A DNA stretch of 64,000 bases, taken from the NCBI GenBank assembly GCA_023678885.1, contig CM042996.1, positions 7,808,602-7,872,601 on the forward strand, read 5' to 3'. The stretch comes from Pogostemon cablin (taxonomy: Eukaryota > Streptophyta > Magnoliopsida > Lamiales > Lamiaceae). The notes under the pieces are model-generated. The model worked only from the letters and a program-made list of their open reading frames with translations. It searched no databases and had not been told where the DNA came from. Positions within the stretch are counted from its first letter, which is position 1. Each line of letters begins with the position of its first letter. The position numbers were made by a program, and so were the translations under genes. Of this stretch, positions 10,651-21,939 are shown in pieces.

Positions 10651-10851
10651 TTTCGTCCATCCCAGGCAAAGGTCCCCATTTGCTTATTGTACGTGGACTA
10701 ATGTATATTATTATTTTATGTGTAATTGATAGTTGTATTAATAGTTAGTGGTGGACTATATATGAGACTTTTTTAAAAAGAAAAAAATAGAGAACAATTG
10801 AACGAAATGCCAATATAGTAAAATTGAAACCTTTCGGTGGGATGGAGTGAG
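10651..10851. mobile_element. Stowaway-like MITE, 201 bp
   Basis: TTTCGTCCATCCCAGGCAAA at the left and, inward from the right, CTCACTCCATCCCACCGAAA, with flanking TA. Its internal sequence matches the MITE at 8083-8285 (GGCAAAKGTCCYCATTTGC). Confidence 0.72.
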
Positions 10852-10937
10852 TAATAAAATTATAATATTAATATTAACATACTATTAAATATATTAGGAA
10901 GAAAATTAAGAGAATAAAGAGAAAATATTTATTTAAG

Positions 10938-11283
10938 AGTTGATATTGGGTACACCCGGGTGCAAGGGTGCACCCATATATGTATAAATTTTTATTCTAT
11001 TTTGTATATTATATGTTATCTATTTTGTATACGTGTTTTTTAATAATTGAATACTTTTTTCAAATTAAGTTTTTCATTAAAAAAAACTAGCATACATAAG
11101 TGTATAACTTTTTATTCAATTTTGCATACATATTTTTTAATAATTGTATATCTTTTTACACTCAATTTTTAATTAAAAAAACTAACATTTAAATTGTATA
11201 CATTTTTGTTTATATTTATATATGTTTTTGAAAGTGGGTACACTCTATCTTAGGGTGCACCCGAGTGCACAGTATAATTAGCC
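10938..11283. mobile_element. MITE with GGGTACACCC / GGGTGCACCC inverted ends
   Basis: The left arm GGGTACACCCGGGTGCAAGG is mirrored on the right by an inward arm containing CTCGGGTGCACCCTAAG and GTGTACCC. The AT-rich middle repeats 'tgtata' and 'tttttaataattg'. Exact termini and target duplication could not be fixed. Confidence 0.55.
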
Positions 11284-11489
11284 TTTATATAATCTACTTG
11301 AGAAAGAATTTATAAAAAAAATTATTAAGCCTTGATAAAGAAGGAAAGTATTAAAAAAACATTATAAGAATATTTATCACGAACATTATTTGATATATAA
11401 TTATATGGATTATTCGTTGCAGATTATGCGTGGAGGGCACAATTAATAATTTATGGTTTATTAATAACTAAATAAAAAGTACCCACAAA

Positions 11490-11556
11490 CAGACTCGAAC
11501 CCCGTATGGGACGGGGGAAGAAAAAAGATAATGCCTACTGAGTCACATAACAATAT
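11490..11556 (-). repeat. Pol III-promoter-like SINE relic
   Basis: On the minus strand TGACTCAGTAGG (11534-11545) fits an A box, and about 30 nt downstream GGGGTTCGAGTCT (11491-11502) fits a B box. The surrounding arms do not fold into a tRNA cloverleaf, so this is a tRNA-derived repeat or a chance pair, not a tRNA gene. Confidence 0.35.
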
Positions 11557-11689
11557 TAACCATATTTTACGTTTAAAATATATATAAAAAAGCGTATATA
11601 TAAATATGTAATAGAAAAAATCCGGGGGCCCTTGATGGAGTGGGGTCCTGTGCGGCGGCACTCCCGGCACAGCCCCAGGGCTGTCCCTG

Positions 11690-11910
11690 ATTTGTCCCTT
11701 AGGAATGAAAGAGGATTTGTTTATCCCAACATGAGAAAGAAATTCTGTGTGATTGTAAAAAAAATTCACATAGTTGTATTTTCTCGGTTCTTGGTTTTTC
11801 TCAAATTTTTTAGTTTTGCACGTAAATTCTTATGTTATATTTTTTATGTTCTTCTTTATTTATTATCCATTAGGAATGAATGTTGATCTAGTGCTGAATA
11901 ATATCAACAT
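11690..11910 (+). repeat. TRIM 3' LTR end plus a second partial LTR
   Basis: The 3' LTR resumes (TTTGTCCCTTAGGAATG) and ends at about ATCCCAACA (near 11730). Directly after it another 175-bp stretch repeats the downstream half of the same LTR, from GAAATTCTGTGTGATTG to a terminal ATATCAACA. This looks like a tandem LTR remnant from unequal recombination. Confidence 0.65.
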
Positions 11911-12460
11911 GTCAAAGCATATTAATTTCTCTCTAAGAATAATGATATAGAATGAGGAACCAATCGATTGAACGGGTAATTATATACTTCATGGATTACA
12001 ATTGATTTTGAAATGAAGTGAAATGTTCTTTGAGTCTATAAAAGATATCAAAATTCATTTATTTCAAGTGCACCTCGAGCAGAAAATTCATATCTATTTG
12101 ATCTCAAAGAACCTTTTAATTGATTTTCCAAGTGTAATTAGTTAAGGATCTTAAAGAACCTTTTAATTGATTTTTCAAGTTTAATTAGTTAACATTTTTT
12201 CATAGGGTACACATGGATGTAAATTTGTGGATGAATTACGATACAATTTATATAATATATGGTGTCATTTGATGTTGGACAAAGGGTTGGACAAAGTGTA
12301 TAAATTTCAGCCAACTCCTAACTCAAACAGTTGGACCCCCGGCAACCGCGCGAGAGCTAACATTTCTTTTCCATTTCATGGCACTGTCACGTGCAAATTT
12401 TTATCATGGTTAATTGATGTTTATTATTTACTCCTTATAGAAGATTAGTGAACAACATGT
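11911..12460. other. No gene recognised; short direct repeat
   Basis: A block around 'aagaaccttttaattgattttccaagt' occurs twice (about 12108 and 12154). No coding evidence was seen. Confidence 0.45.
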
Positions 12461-12705
12461 ATTATATGTCAAGTATTATGTGAGACCGTTTCAATTTCAA
12501 GATGAGATCATTTCACGATTTTGTAATAAATTATCATTTTCACTATAAAATGTTATTATTTTTTATTAATACTATAAATTGTTAATAAAATAGCATTATC
12601 CCTTTTTAATAATTTTGTATCACACTTTTCATTAAAAATAAACTGATCACTTTTTATCCGTTCCACCTCTTAAGTAAAACAATCTCACACCATTCTTTTC
12701 CATAA
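12461..12705. mobile_element. Degenerate hAT-like MITE (GTGAGACC family)
   Basis: It contains TTATGTGAGACCGTTTC at the left and an inward GGTGTGAGATTGTTTTAC at the right. Between them are 'tatcattttcactataaaatg' blocks matching the copies at 5671 and 51784. The ends have drifted and no target duplication was identified. Confidence 0.6.
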
Positions 12706-15060
12706 ATATACAACAATCATAAATCGAAGATGTGTGCTGCATTATTTCACAAAGAGATTAAGAGAGTGTCAATAGATATTCTGACATTGAAATTAGTGAG
12801 ACTTTTTTTATGCAAATTTTACAGTTAAAAATTAATACCGACATTTTTTAAAAGAAGTTATTAAATATACCCAATTGTCAATTTTATGACTGTAATGCCC
12901 TTAATTAAAAACAAGCAATTCTACCTGCTGGGTCACTCTCCTCCCCCGACCCCTTTCACCCCTCACCCATTTTACATGTAAGCTTTCTCTCACCTCAAAC
13001 ACTCCCCTCCCCCCACCACCACCCCTCCCTTTTCACCCCTCACTTAGTTCACATTTAAGTTTTCTCTCACCTCAAACACTACCCTCGCACCCTCGATTTC
13101 TTGTTTCACCATCAAATTTTTCTTCACATCCCAATAATTTTGAAATTCAAAAATTAAATTGAATCTGCTGAAATCTCGAAGCCCAACTACATTTCAGGAT
13201 ATTCACATCGTTACCCGTCGATTACAATGTGGTTCTTCCCGTTGGAGCTCTTCTATGTGACCTAGCTGGCCTTGGATTTGTACAATTCCTAAGCTTTCAC
13301 CCTTATTGAATCGATTCTTGTAGAAGCAGTTTGTGGAGTCCAATTGATAATTAAAGGCCCACTACATTCCGAAGTACAGATTCTTGACGAAATATTTTTC
13401 TTGACGACTCCCAAAAGCTATTTCCCGATTTCACTGTGTAGGTACGTTCTATTTTTGTTGCTCTACTGCATTGCCGATTTCGACAGACTCCCAAAAATAA
13501 TCATAGTTTGCTTTTTGAAAATGAAGATACTCTGTTTTAGTGTTGTATAATTGAATATTATTTTTTTATTTTTTATAGCCATCTGATTTTATAAATGTGA
13601 CAATTTTTGCCACGAAAAATTGGATCTTGTTTGAATGAACTTAGTTTGAGCAGTAAATTATCATTGTAATTATGTTTATACTTTGATGGTTTAGTATTCA
13701 TTTCATCTTTTGCAACTGATGGCTCTATATGTTAAAATTAATTCCTCATTCTTTTATAGAAAAAGTTCGTTCTCAGCACCCAAAGGTTAATAAGAAATAT
13801 TTTGCGGTTATATCCACTACATCAACGTTGCTAATACTATATTATTATTGAATATGATAGCAAAATTGTTAGTTTTTGTTGGTAAACTTTAAGATTGTGG
13901 TGGATGCGTGGATAATACGAAACTGAACATGATTTACTAAATCATGACTTCAGTAAACTGCATTCTTCCTCAAATGTACACTGCATTTCTTGTATTTTTT
14001 TCGTTTCTTAATAGGGTTTTAGAGCAATTTAAAACTCCAGACGGATGTGTATTCATGTCAATTCCATGACTTGAATGCACTATAAGTCAATACCACATTG
14101 TTTAACCATGCCCAACATTCCCATTATGCCTATCTTAATTTATTTGATATCAATGATCTATAAGCATTCCAAAATCTTTGCACTGATGCAAACACTCACA
14201 TATTATGCCTTCGCTGTCTAATATGCAAGGATTTTTTGGGAAGAATATATTTTTGATTAAGCATTATTGCAAAGGTCTAACTATGTTGCATTGTTTGGTG
14301 TATGACATCTTAGTTGAATTAGAAATTGTCCAACGTAGTTTAAACTTGAATATATTGATTGAATGTGCTTTACTTTTGAAGAGCTGGTGTTGTTAATATT
14401 TTAATATAACGCTCTAGTGTAGAATTGGGTTTCAGAATCAATGTATGTCCAAAGTTTAGATTATTTATGTTGTTTGCATCAGGGTTTTTTAAATTGAATC
14501 CACCATGGTAGTCTTTCCTTTTTTTTTTGAAAATTTTGTCACTACTACTTTTTTAAAATATTTCATTTTAGTTGCTTAATTGGCAACCTCTTAGGATGTT
14601 TGGTATATTTTGCGAGATACATTATGTAATGGGTAATTGTTTACTTTCATTGAAAGTTAAATATGATGCACATATTCCATACGATTGATCACACACTTAA
14701 TTGTTGTGGTGCATGTTTAATCAAATAAATTGTTTGTTGTCTCCTACTAAAGGTTTTCACCTATATGCATTACTTTGCAGAATATTTTGTCTATCAACTA
14801 CTACACATTTGCAGGTTTTTTTTTGTAAAATTTATCATATTTTATTGGGTATGTTTTTGTAGATGTTAATTGTTATACAGTGATGTGTAAGAATATGAAT
14901 TGACTGATAGCTTTATGCGTGCATAAATCTATGAGATGGCCCGACATGTTTTATCACGAATGGACAGTCGTTGACGTGATTTTGGATAATCTCAGCTACT
15001 TTCTACACAATTGATTTTGTTCATCTAGTCTTACATTTGAATATGTCTATCTAAAATGTG
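12706..15060. other. Gene-free sequence with a 90-bp tandem duplication
   Basis: Near 12940-13085 a C-rich block (CCCCTCACCCATTTTACATG, then CTCTCACCTCAAACACTCCC) is repeated about 70-90 bp on. It has the CT-rich look of a 5' leader or promoter. The following 2 kb has scattered short frames but no recognisable domain. It may be the 5' part of the element that carried the Ulp1-like relic. Confidence 0.4.
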
Positions 15061-15079
15061 AATCCTATTTTGTTGAAAG

Positions 15080-15632
15080 AACAAAATGCAGAGTTTGGGG
15101 AATGAGTTCAATGATGCAATGTTGAATAAGGCGGAATGGATGTGGATTGAGCACCTCAGGGGTCATCGGCATTATGTTGCAGGTGAACTACCAAATTAGT
15201 GTCTTAAACGCAAATGGAAGGATGTAGGGCAATATTCGAGATTGTACATATCAATGATAGTCATTGGGTGTCGTATATCGTCCATTTTTTTGGCTACGCA
15301 TCATCGTTTATGATTCTAGTTACAGGGTGAACAAAAGAAGATATTTACACAGGTTTGAGCTCCTTTCTCGCATGTTGCCGAGAGTTCTCGTTCAGTTTGA
15401 GTTGAGTACTGAGGATGACGCCAAGAGACCCTCACGGTTGATTGGTATTCAAAGTGCCTCTAGTCGAGCATTGGGAATGACTGTGGCCCGTTGAGAATTA
15501 TGTATTTTGATAGGCTTATCAGGCCGGGTGGATCGGTAGAAGCTATTAACCCGTGCACGTGTCCAAGAACAAGATTGCGTTTGTATGCGGAGCTGTTTCG
15601 AGATGACTACATACGGCATTTTATTAGTTGAA
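15080..15632 (+). pseudogene. Ulp1-like (C48) cysteine protease relic, frameshifted
   Basis: Three frames together spell the catalytic core of a plant Ulp1-type SUMO-protease domain. The first reads VHINDSHWVSYIV, with the His codon at 15262. The second reads WLRIIVYDSSYRVNKRRYLH, with the Asp codon at 15312. The third reads IGNDCGPLRIMYFDRLI, with the Cys codon at 15482. The H-D-C order and spacing fit the family. At least two frameshifts separate the parts, so it cannot make a working enzyme. Such domains are common in plant Mutator-like and CACTA transposons, and the repeat-rich setting supports a transposon origin. No upstream transposase was found. Confidence 0.62.
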
Positions 15633-15964
15633 CATACTACAAATTCATTTCTTTAGATTGTTTTGAATACTCTTATGTGATAGTATATCTGCCATGGTTT
15701 TAGTTTTCAATTGCCGCACTCTATAAAAGGACACATTTAGTGAAAAGTTCATTTTTTATTGATTTCCGACTCTGAATGACCCTTGTTATGTATTGTTGTA
15801 CCCTTTGTAGTATATTTGTATTCATTGTGCATTAGTAAAGGAATTGAGTTGTGTATATTGCGAGTTCAGGGAATAATCATGTTATCATACGTAATGATTT
15901 ACAATAGTCATAATAGTTAATTCAATCAACTACTTGATTAATGTATGCCCTTTTCTGGAACAAA

Positions 15965-16190
15965 TGTTTTCAAACCGTGAATATTTTATCATGCAGGTGA
16001 GCATGCTGGTGAAAATGTAGGTGAACTTATCGGTGAACCTAATCATGCGTACAAATAAACATTTTGAAAATTATACACTAATAATGATAAATGTCTGCTT
16101 TAATTATGTCCCCATGAGGATTTGAACATTGAGAAAGCACTCAATGTTGGATTCAACTTTTAGAAGTATTTAATAAGTATGTTTAATGAT
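15965..16190 (+). repeat. Left arm of a ~225-bp inverted repeat (Gly-Glu-His coding)
   Basis: The plus strand reads ACCGTGAATATTTTATCATG, then a frame rich in Gly-Glu-His repeats (HAGEHAGENVGELIGE) ending NHAYK and a stop. The same series, HAGEHAGEHVGEHIGESNHAF, is read on the minus strand at 19262-19160. Homology continues past the frame (AATTATACACTAATAATGAT against AATTGTACACCAATAATGAT). The arms may be long inverted ends of one element or an inverted duplication of a gene's 3' part. Confidence 0.68.
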
Positions 16191-17070
16191 GCTAATGTTT
16201 TAATGACATCCTCCTACTAAGTACTAAAATAATTACAAATGGCTAATAATAAATCTAAGTCCACACTTTCATTCATGTCATAAATATTCAATTAAATTCA
16301 GAAACAATATTACAAAAGATAATAGAAAATATGTTTAATAATTCTTGATAAATGTAATCTAAAACTAACTAACACTAATATTTAGCTAGTGTTTTGTAGC
16401 GACTGTGTCTAACTCTTTTTCTCATCAACAAGTACCTGTTAAAAAAAATGTAATAATCATATTCCAATTAGAGATTAACAAATGCATAACTAGAAAATTA
16501 AGGATAGACAACTTAAATAATAATCATTTTTAATAGCAAGAATAACTTATAAAATGGATAGCATCAACGTCATCGCTTATGAATGAATTTAAATACAATT
16601 CACATTGTGCAAGTATAAATCAAATAATATAGAGGAAGATGTAAATTTATAGTTTAAGCGTACTCATTTGATTTCTTTGAACAAACCATACCATGATGTT
16701 CTTCTATGATGAATCAATTATATTCTCCATCTAGTCCTGTTTCAAAAATAGGATCATATAAGTTCAAAACTTCATCATTAATCTCTATATAACTCTTCAA
16801 TTGAGAACTTATTCAAACCCCACAAAAATTTTACATTAATTAAGAAGATGTTTGAAGGAAAAATCCTTTCATTATTTTCAAAATGATTTTGCAAGGAATT
16901 GACTCACTAAGAAGATGATTGCTGTTGAGGGATGTTACCGTGGATGAGAAATTGTCAAATTGGGTGAACGGAAAGCTATTCGTCAAGTGAAGCTCTTCTT
17001 CCTTCGATCAGTGGAGAAAATGAGAATAACTCTTTTCTGTTTCTAAATTTCAGATTTGAGTTTGTCAATT
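16191..17070. other. AT-rich interior between inverted arms
   Basis: No domain recognised. It is probably interior sequence of the CACTA-like element that ends at 18228 or of the inverted-repeat element. Confidence 0.3.
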
Positions 17071-18228
17071 GGGAAAAATAACTTTGATTTAACTAATTAG
17101 CGATGAAATTAAAAAGAGTGTCATTAATATTAGCTATGAATATATGCTTTTAATGGCTAAAATGTTTTTGAAATAATCAAAACAAAGAAAGGCGAGGTTC
17201 CTGAAATCATGTTACAGCCCAGATTTATAGTTTGTCGCAAAACTTTAGCAATGAATATTTCAAATTTCGTTGTTGAGTTTGTCAAGTTATTTTTATTTGA
17301 ATTAGTTAGCGATGAAATATAAATTTCGTCGCTACTATTAGCTATGAATTTAACATATTCATCGCTAAAATATTCTCAAAATAATTAAAATTAAGAAAGC
17401 CTTTAATATGTCAATTTTTACATACCTTTTTATCTTTTCTTTATTTACATTTGCGATGAAACTTACATATTCGAAGCTAACATTTGCGATGAAATTTAAA
17501 ATCCTTCACTAAATGTTGCGATGCATTTTAACAATTAGTAGCTATTTTAACAATGAAAACAAATATTCATCGCTAATACACAAGAAAATTAATTAATAAA
17601 ACCATAAATATAAATTATTCTTATATTAAGCAGGTGAGAAAAAAAATTGAATTAATTAATTTTTTATTGTATAATTATATTCACAACGAACATATTATTT
17701 TTCATTGCAAAACTTAGCAACGACAAAAATAATTTTTCACAAAAAAGATTTTTAAAATCTATATTTTTATTGTATTAATACAATACCGATTAAATTATAA
17801 AATTCATCGGAAAGGGTAGCGACTAAATTAATATTAGTCAAAAATTACCAAGTTTGCCACGAAATGAAATTCTTTTGCCGCAAACATTAGCGATGAAAAT
17901 TAATTTTTAGTTGCAAATAGGTTATTAAGGGTTCAATTTTTTTATATCTAATGTAATTAGCAATGAAATATTACATTTTATAGCAAATATCATCAACGAA
18001 ATTTAATTTGGTCGCAAATCAGAGGTTTGAATTGAAATGGAAAATATTTGTCGCAAATATTTGCAACGAAAATATATTTTAGGTCGCTAACTTGAATTTT
18101 TATTTAATTTTGAGAAAATCGTCAACTTAGCTACGAAACGTTAACTTTCATCGCTAAACACCTCCTATTAGCGATGAAAACCTTTTTTCGCTAAAAAATC
18201 GCCGCTAAACCTCCAATTTCTTGTAGTG
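17071..18228 (-). mobile_element. CACTA-like terminus with dense subterminal repeats
   Basis: The right end reads CCAATTTCTTGTAGTG; on the minus strand this is CACTACAAGAAATTGG, a standard CACTA terminus. The preceding kilobase holds about twenty alternations of 'tagcgatgaaa' and 'tcgctaa', as expected for transposase-binding subterminal repeats. The trinucleotide after the end is TTA. The opposite terminus was not found, so the element is either truncated or its left end has drifted. Confidence 0.68.
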
Positions 18229-18357
18229 TTAATAGATAAGAGAGAATACAATTAAGAAACGAAAAGAGAAACCCGAAATATATGTCAAATAAATAGATTA
18301 CGTTCATATACATTACCAACCAAAGCTCATCCATATGCATGATAACCTTTATGATCA

Positions 18358-18500
18358 CAAACAAGATCACCTACATGAAAAACTACATGATCACCTACAT
18401 GATCACCTATATGAACAATTACATGATCACCTACATGATCACCTATATGAACAACTACATGATCACCTATATGATCACCAACATGATAACTTAAATGAAG
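18358..18500. repeat. Minisatellite of ACATGATCACCTA units
   Basis: An array of 12-24 bp units (ACATGATCACCTACATGATC, with CTATATGAAC variants) repeated about nine times. On the minus strand it reads as VGDHVGDHV-type repeats, similar in style to the Gly-Glu-His repeats in the inverted arms. It may be an expanded piece of the same frame. Confidence 0.75.
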
Positions 18501-19029
18501 GATAACTCAAACACAAATCATCTTAAGGATCCTCTTGGAGTACTTTGATGAGTCAGACATAAATCATTTATTTGTTACAAATCACTTGACTCAATTATTT
18601 GAATGCTCTAATCTGTCCAGCAATAATTGATGGTATAATTATTTAAGTCCATCAACAAATGAACCTAAAAGCATTTGTTTTTAACAAGTATGTCTCATGT
18701 TAAAGATTATTAAATTAATATGATAAGAGGGTTCTTGTTATATTTATTCATACAAGTAGTTTCTTCTTTATCAAGTTTTTCTCCAAACAACTAAAATTTC
18801 ATTTGCTAAATTATCCCTCTAGTTTTGTAAGTACGATGTATGTTTCATTGGGAATATTGAATCCAAAGACTTTTATTCAATTACAAAATGAAAGATGGGA
18901 AATCACTGTTTGTTGGACTCGAGTTTTGGAAATAAGTATGAATATTGAGTTTTCTTTTAGCTTTTTGTCGAAGTAAAATTAAATCTAAGTTGTCACACAG
19001 TGGCGACCTGCGTTTATTCCTTTAAAAAA

Positions 19030-19262
19030 CTTTAATTGTCAATTATATATTTAAATACTAGAGGAAAAGTTGCGATTACTTGCCCCCATTTCTATATGTT
19101 CAAACCTCATGGGGGAAACAGTTAAAGCTGAAACTTATCATTATTGGTGTACAATTTTCAAGATATGTTTGTTTGAATGCATGATTAGATTCACCGATAT
19201 GTTCACCTACATGTTCACCTGCATGTTCACCTGCATGATACCATATTCACGGTGTGTTATAC
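19030..19262 (-). repeat. Right arm of the inverted repeat
   Basis: The reverse complement matches 15965-16190, including ACCGTGAATATGGTATCATG, the Gly-Glu-His frame and the AT-rich tail. The arms enclose about 2.8 kb containing the CACTA terminus and the minisatellite. Confidence 0.68.
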
Positions 19263-20573
19263 TTGATAAATTCATCGTATGCTACTAGACAGGACTGTAA
19301 ACATAAATGTAACGAATAATAGAAATCTTCCTGATATTTAGATCGGCCAACTATCTCCCCACAACGATCTCCGTCAGCCATCATAGTTACCACGTCCGCA
19401 GATCGCTCAGCTGCGCAATGACACGTCTGTCAGCCTACACTCATCGAAAATCCCATCGCTGATCATGTCGTCAGATGGCAGCTGATCATCCCGGTGCCAT
19501 TGCCAGGATATGTCGGCCTCTCCGGTAGGTAGTGCCACTAGATTGCCTTGTCAACGTCTATTAACGTCGTGAACTCCAAGAAGCCATCACTGTTCGTACC
19601 GCCAACAATCGCCTTTGCCGTCAGCCAATGATCACCATGCCATCGTCCCCTTTTCAATCGTGGCATCCAATTGCTTTTCCGAGTTTCAGCAATCGGCGGC
19701 AGCAGAGACATGTTGTGAGCAGCCCTGTTGTTCCTCTAGTATTGGCCATGGAGATCCAATCAGAAACAGGTCCAGACCCGATCGGAAACCCAACAAGACT
19801 CAACCGAAGCTTCCTGGAGACTAGCTCGAAACTAGGTAGGTCTCTGAAGTGACCCAATCAAAAATGACATCATACCAGTCGAAGATCTTGAAGATTCCAC
19901 CGGAAGCCTTGCTGTCTCGCTCGTAAGCCTTCGTTGTTGTGCCACTCCCTCCTGCCAATTCTCGCTATGCCAACAGACCCACCCAGCAACTGGAGGACTC
20001 ACTCGGGAAACTCCATCAATGCCACGCTCTCTGCCGGCTGGACAGCATAGCCTTGCGCTCATATGGACGTCGCCGTGCGGCGCCTTGTCAGTGTTGTGCC
20101 TTACTTTTCCAGTGTCGAGCGGCTATGGCTCATCACCACAGTCCTGCCATGACTAAATCCAGCGCTCGCAACAGCCCATTATCACAACAAAAATCTCTCC
20201 GAAAGTAGCCACCGTCCCAACTCAGCCACCAACACGCCACCATCCACCACTGTCGTTCATCAAGCTTTCGCCGACAGCAGTCATGATTTGTCGTCACATC
20301 CAACAGTGCAACGTGTGTGTGGGTTGTTCAATTATTGGTATGGAATAAGGGTTTTGAAGCCGTGAAGTAATCTCAGAGTTCTAACAGATTTCTTAAAAAA
20401 ATCAAAACCCTAACTATCATGCGATCATTATTCGATTATTATTCAAGAATAATTCACATAATTAACATAATTCACATTCAACCCTTTACCTTAAATTCTA
20501 GCACCACATTATGCAATCAAACCCTAGTCTAACGTGTCACGTTTAGCCTTAGAACCTATCCTCTGATACCAAT
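19263..20573 (-). other. GC-richer leader/interior of a minus-strand Copia element
   Basis: This adjoins the primer site at about 20563-20573 and reads away from the LTR on the minus strand. Composition is clearly more GC-rich than the neighbourhood. It contains several overlapping short frames on both strands (e.g. 19615-19824, 19939-20208) with no Copia gag or pol motif. It could be a long untranslated leader or captured host DNA in a non-autonomous element. The 3' LTR is not in the window. Confidence 0.5.
20561..20573 (-). other. tRNA-Met-type primer-binding site
   Basis: The plus strand reads CTCTGATACCAATTATTGGC across the junction. On the minus strand the LTR terminus CCAATAAT is followed by TTGGTATCAGAG, the standard primer site complementary to the 3' end of initiator methionine tRNA. 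Confidence 0.8.
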
Positions 20574-21939
20574 TATTGGCGTTTGGATCTTTTGGTTAAC
20601 GTGAACCATTAGGGTTCCATGCCAGCAGCGGAAGCATAAGTGTAGAATCAAATTACCTTTCACCAGGGTTTATGTAGAGGTTGAATTCTCTTCGACAGCC
20701 TGCACAGCCTCACGGTTTTGGGCATAACTCTCTCATCCGATATCAGAATCGAGTGATCTATGCACCAAAATGATCCTCTCTTCAATTGCTTTCCAATGGT
20801 GTATCAAATGTATAGTTTTGACTTCCACACAATTTTATAAAAATCGGTGATGTTGACAGACAGAAACAGCAAACGACCTTCCGGTCTTCTGTTGTATTCC
20901 TAAGCCACGTCTTGACGTTGGTGTGGACAACGATCTACAAGACGAACTCAACCTACAACCCTAATCTGCCTTTCATGTGTGTTATACGTGTGATTTAGAT
21001 TCTGGATTGATGAAATTAGCTATTATATAGGCTACAACAGGGACCAGGAGGAGAAATTAAGGTTTGGGCCTCCCATTGGATTTAAGCATCCAAGTTTAGC
21101 CCAAAACTTATACTTAAGTCCAATAATAATAAATCATTCCACTAAAGAAATATTATTGCACTGCCACCCTAATCCCAAATTATGTTTATGGGCTACTTCT
21201 TATTATGAGCCTGTTAATCTCCCCGTCTTTAAGATTCAATGCCATTAATTAATTAAGTTACTGACAACTCCATTAATTAATATAATTACCAAAAATAGTA
21301 CCACTCAACCTTATTATCATGCCAGAATAAATCCACCTACAGGGTTTACATGATAATCATTATGAGCTCCTTAAGGAGACATCATAAACCAATTCCGTTA
21401 GGACACAGATTCCTTCTACAATCAACAGCACACCATAGAGACAACACCATCTCCTAACTCACCGAGCATATTGATTTAATAATTAAATCTCACTCATTGA
21501 TGAATCAAGGAAGTAAATACTAGCTTACGTGTCGAGGTTATTGTATAGGGATTAAGAGTACGAACTTTCATAATAACAGAGATCAAGTTCTATTATATAG
21601 TCAGTATAAACCAAACGATCTCAATAGTAGTCCTATTCAATACACAAAGTGCACTTGTGCAATTTCATAGTCAAGACAGACTAATGCCAAATCACACTAC
21701 AATCATACCGATAGATAGTCCCCTTCTATCTCGGTTGTGAATATATGTTTATAATTTATAAGGAGCCGATAATATGATCTTCCGTGTGAAGCCGCACACC
21801 ACATTATCTACAATATAAAGTAAATGAACTTTTTGCAACAATTCATTATTGCAAATGTTTGATCACATGATTCTCATTTCAAATATTGTCTAAATATTGT
21901 TCATACAAAAAGCTAGACTTTTAGTATACAATCCAACAG
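20574..21939 (-). repeat. 5' LTR of a Copia element (copy B)
   Basis: The reverse complement starts TGTTGGATTGTATACTAAAA and matches copies A and C along its length (about 1366 bp). The adjacent primer site shows this copy is a 5' LTR, not a solo LTR. Its upstream edge (21939) cuts directly into Tat-like 3' sequence. It contains GGCATAACTCTCTCATCC, part of the module shared with Tat-like LTRs. Confidence 0.82.

Larger units (their letters stand above)
10343..11689. mobile_element. DNA transposon inserted in the TRIM 3' LTR
   Basis: This sequence is absent from the 5' LTR and is bracketed by ATTTGTCCC (10334-10342 and 11690-11698). That is 8-9 bp depending on whether the shared A is counted, so hAT or Mutator-like. 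The ends are degenerate: CGGGCCGACAC on the left and, read inward, CAGGGACAGCCCTGGGGC on the right. GC-rich ends surround an AT-rich interior that has itself received several MITEs. No transposase frame is visible. Confidence 0.7.

Noticed and set aside
11490..11556. Possible tRNA gene (A and B boxes, minus strand)
   Set aside because: No acceptor, D or anticodon stems can be drawn; kept only as a SINE-like relic.
18358..18500. CRISPR-like array
   Set aside because: Units are contiguous variants without unique spacers, in a plant nuclear context; it is a minisatellite.
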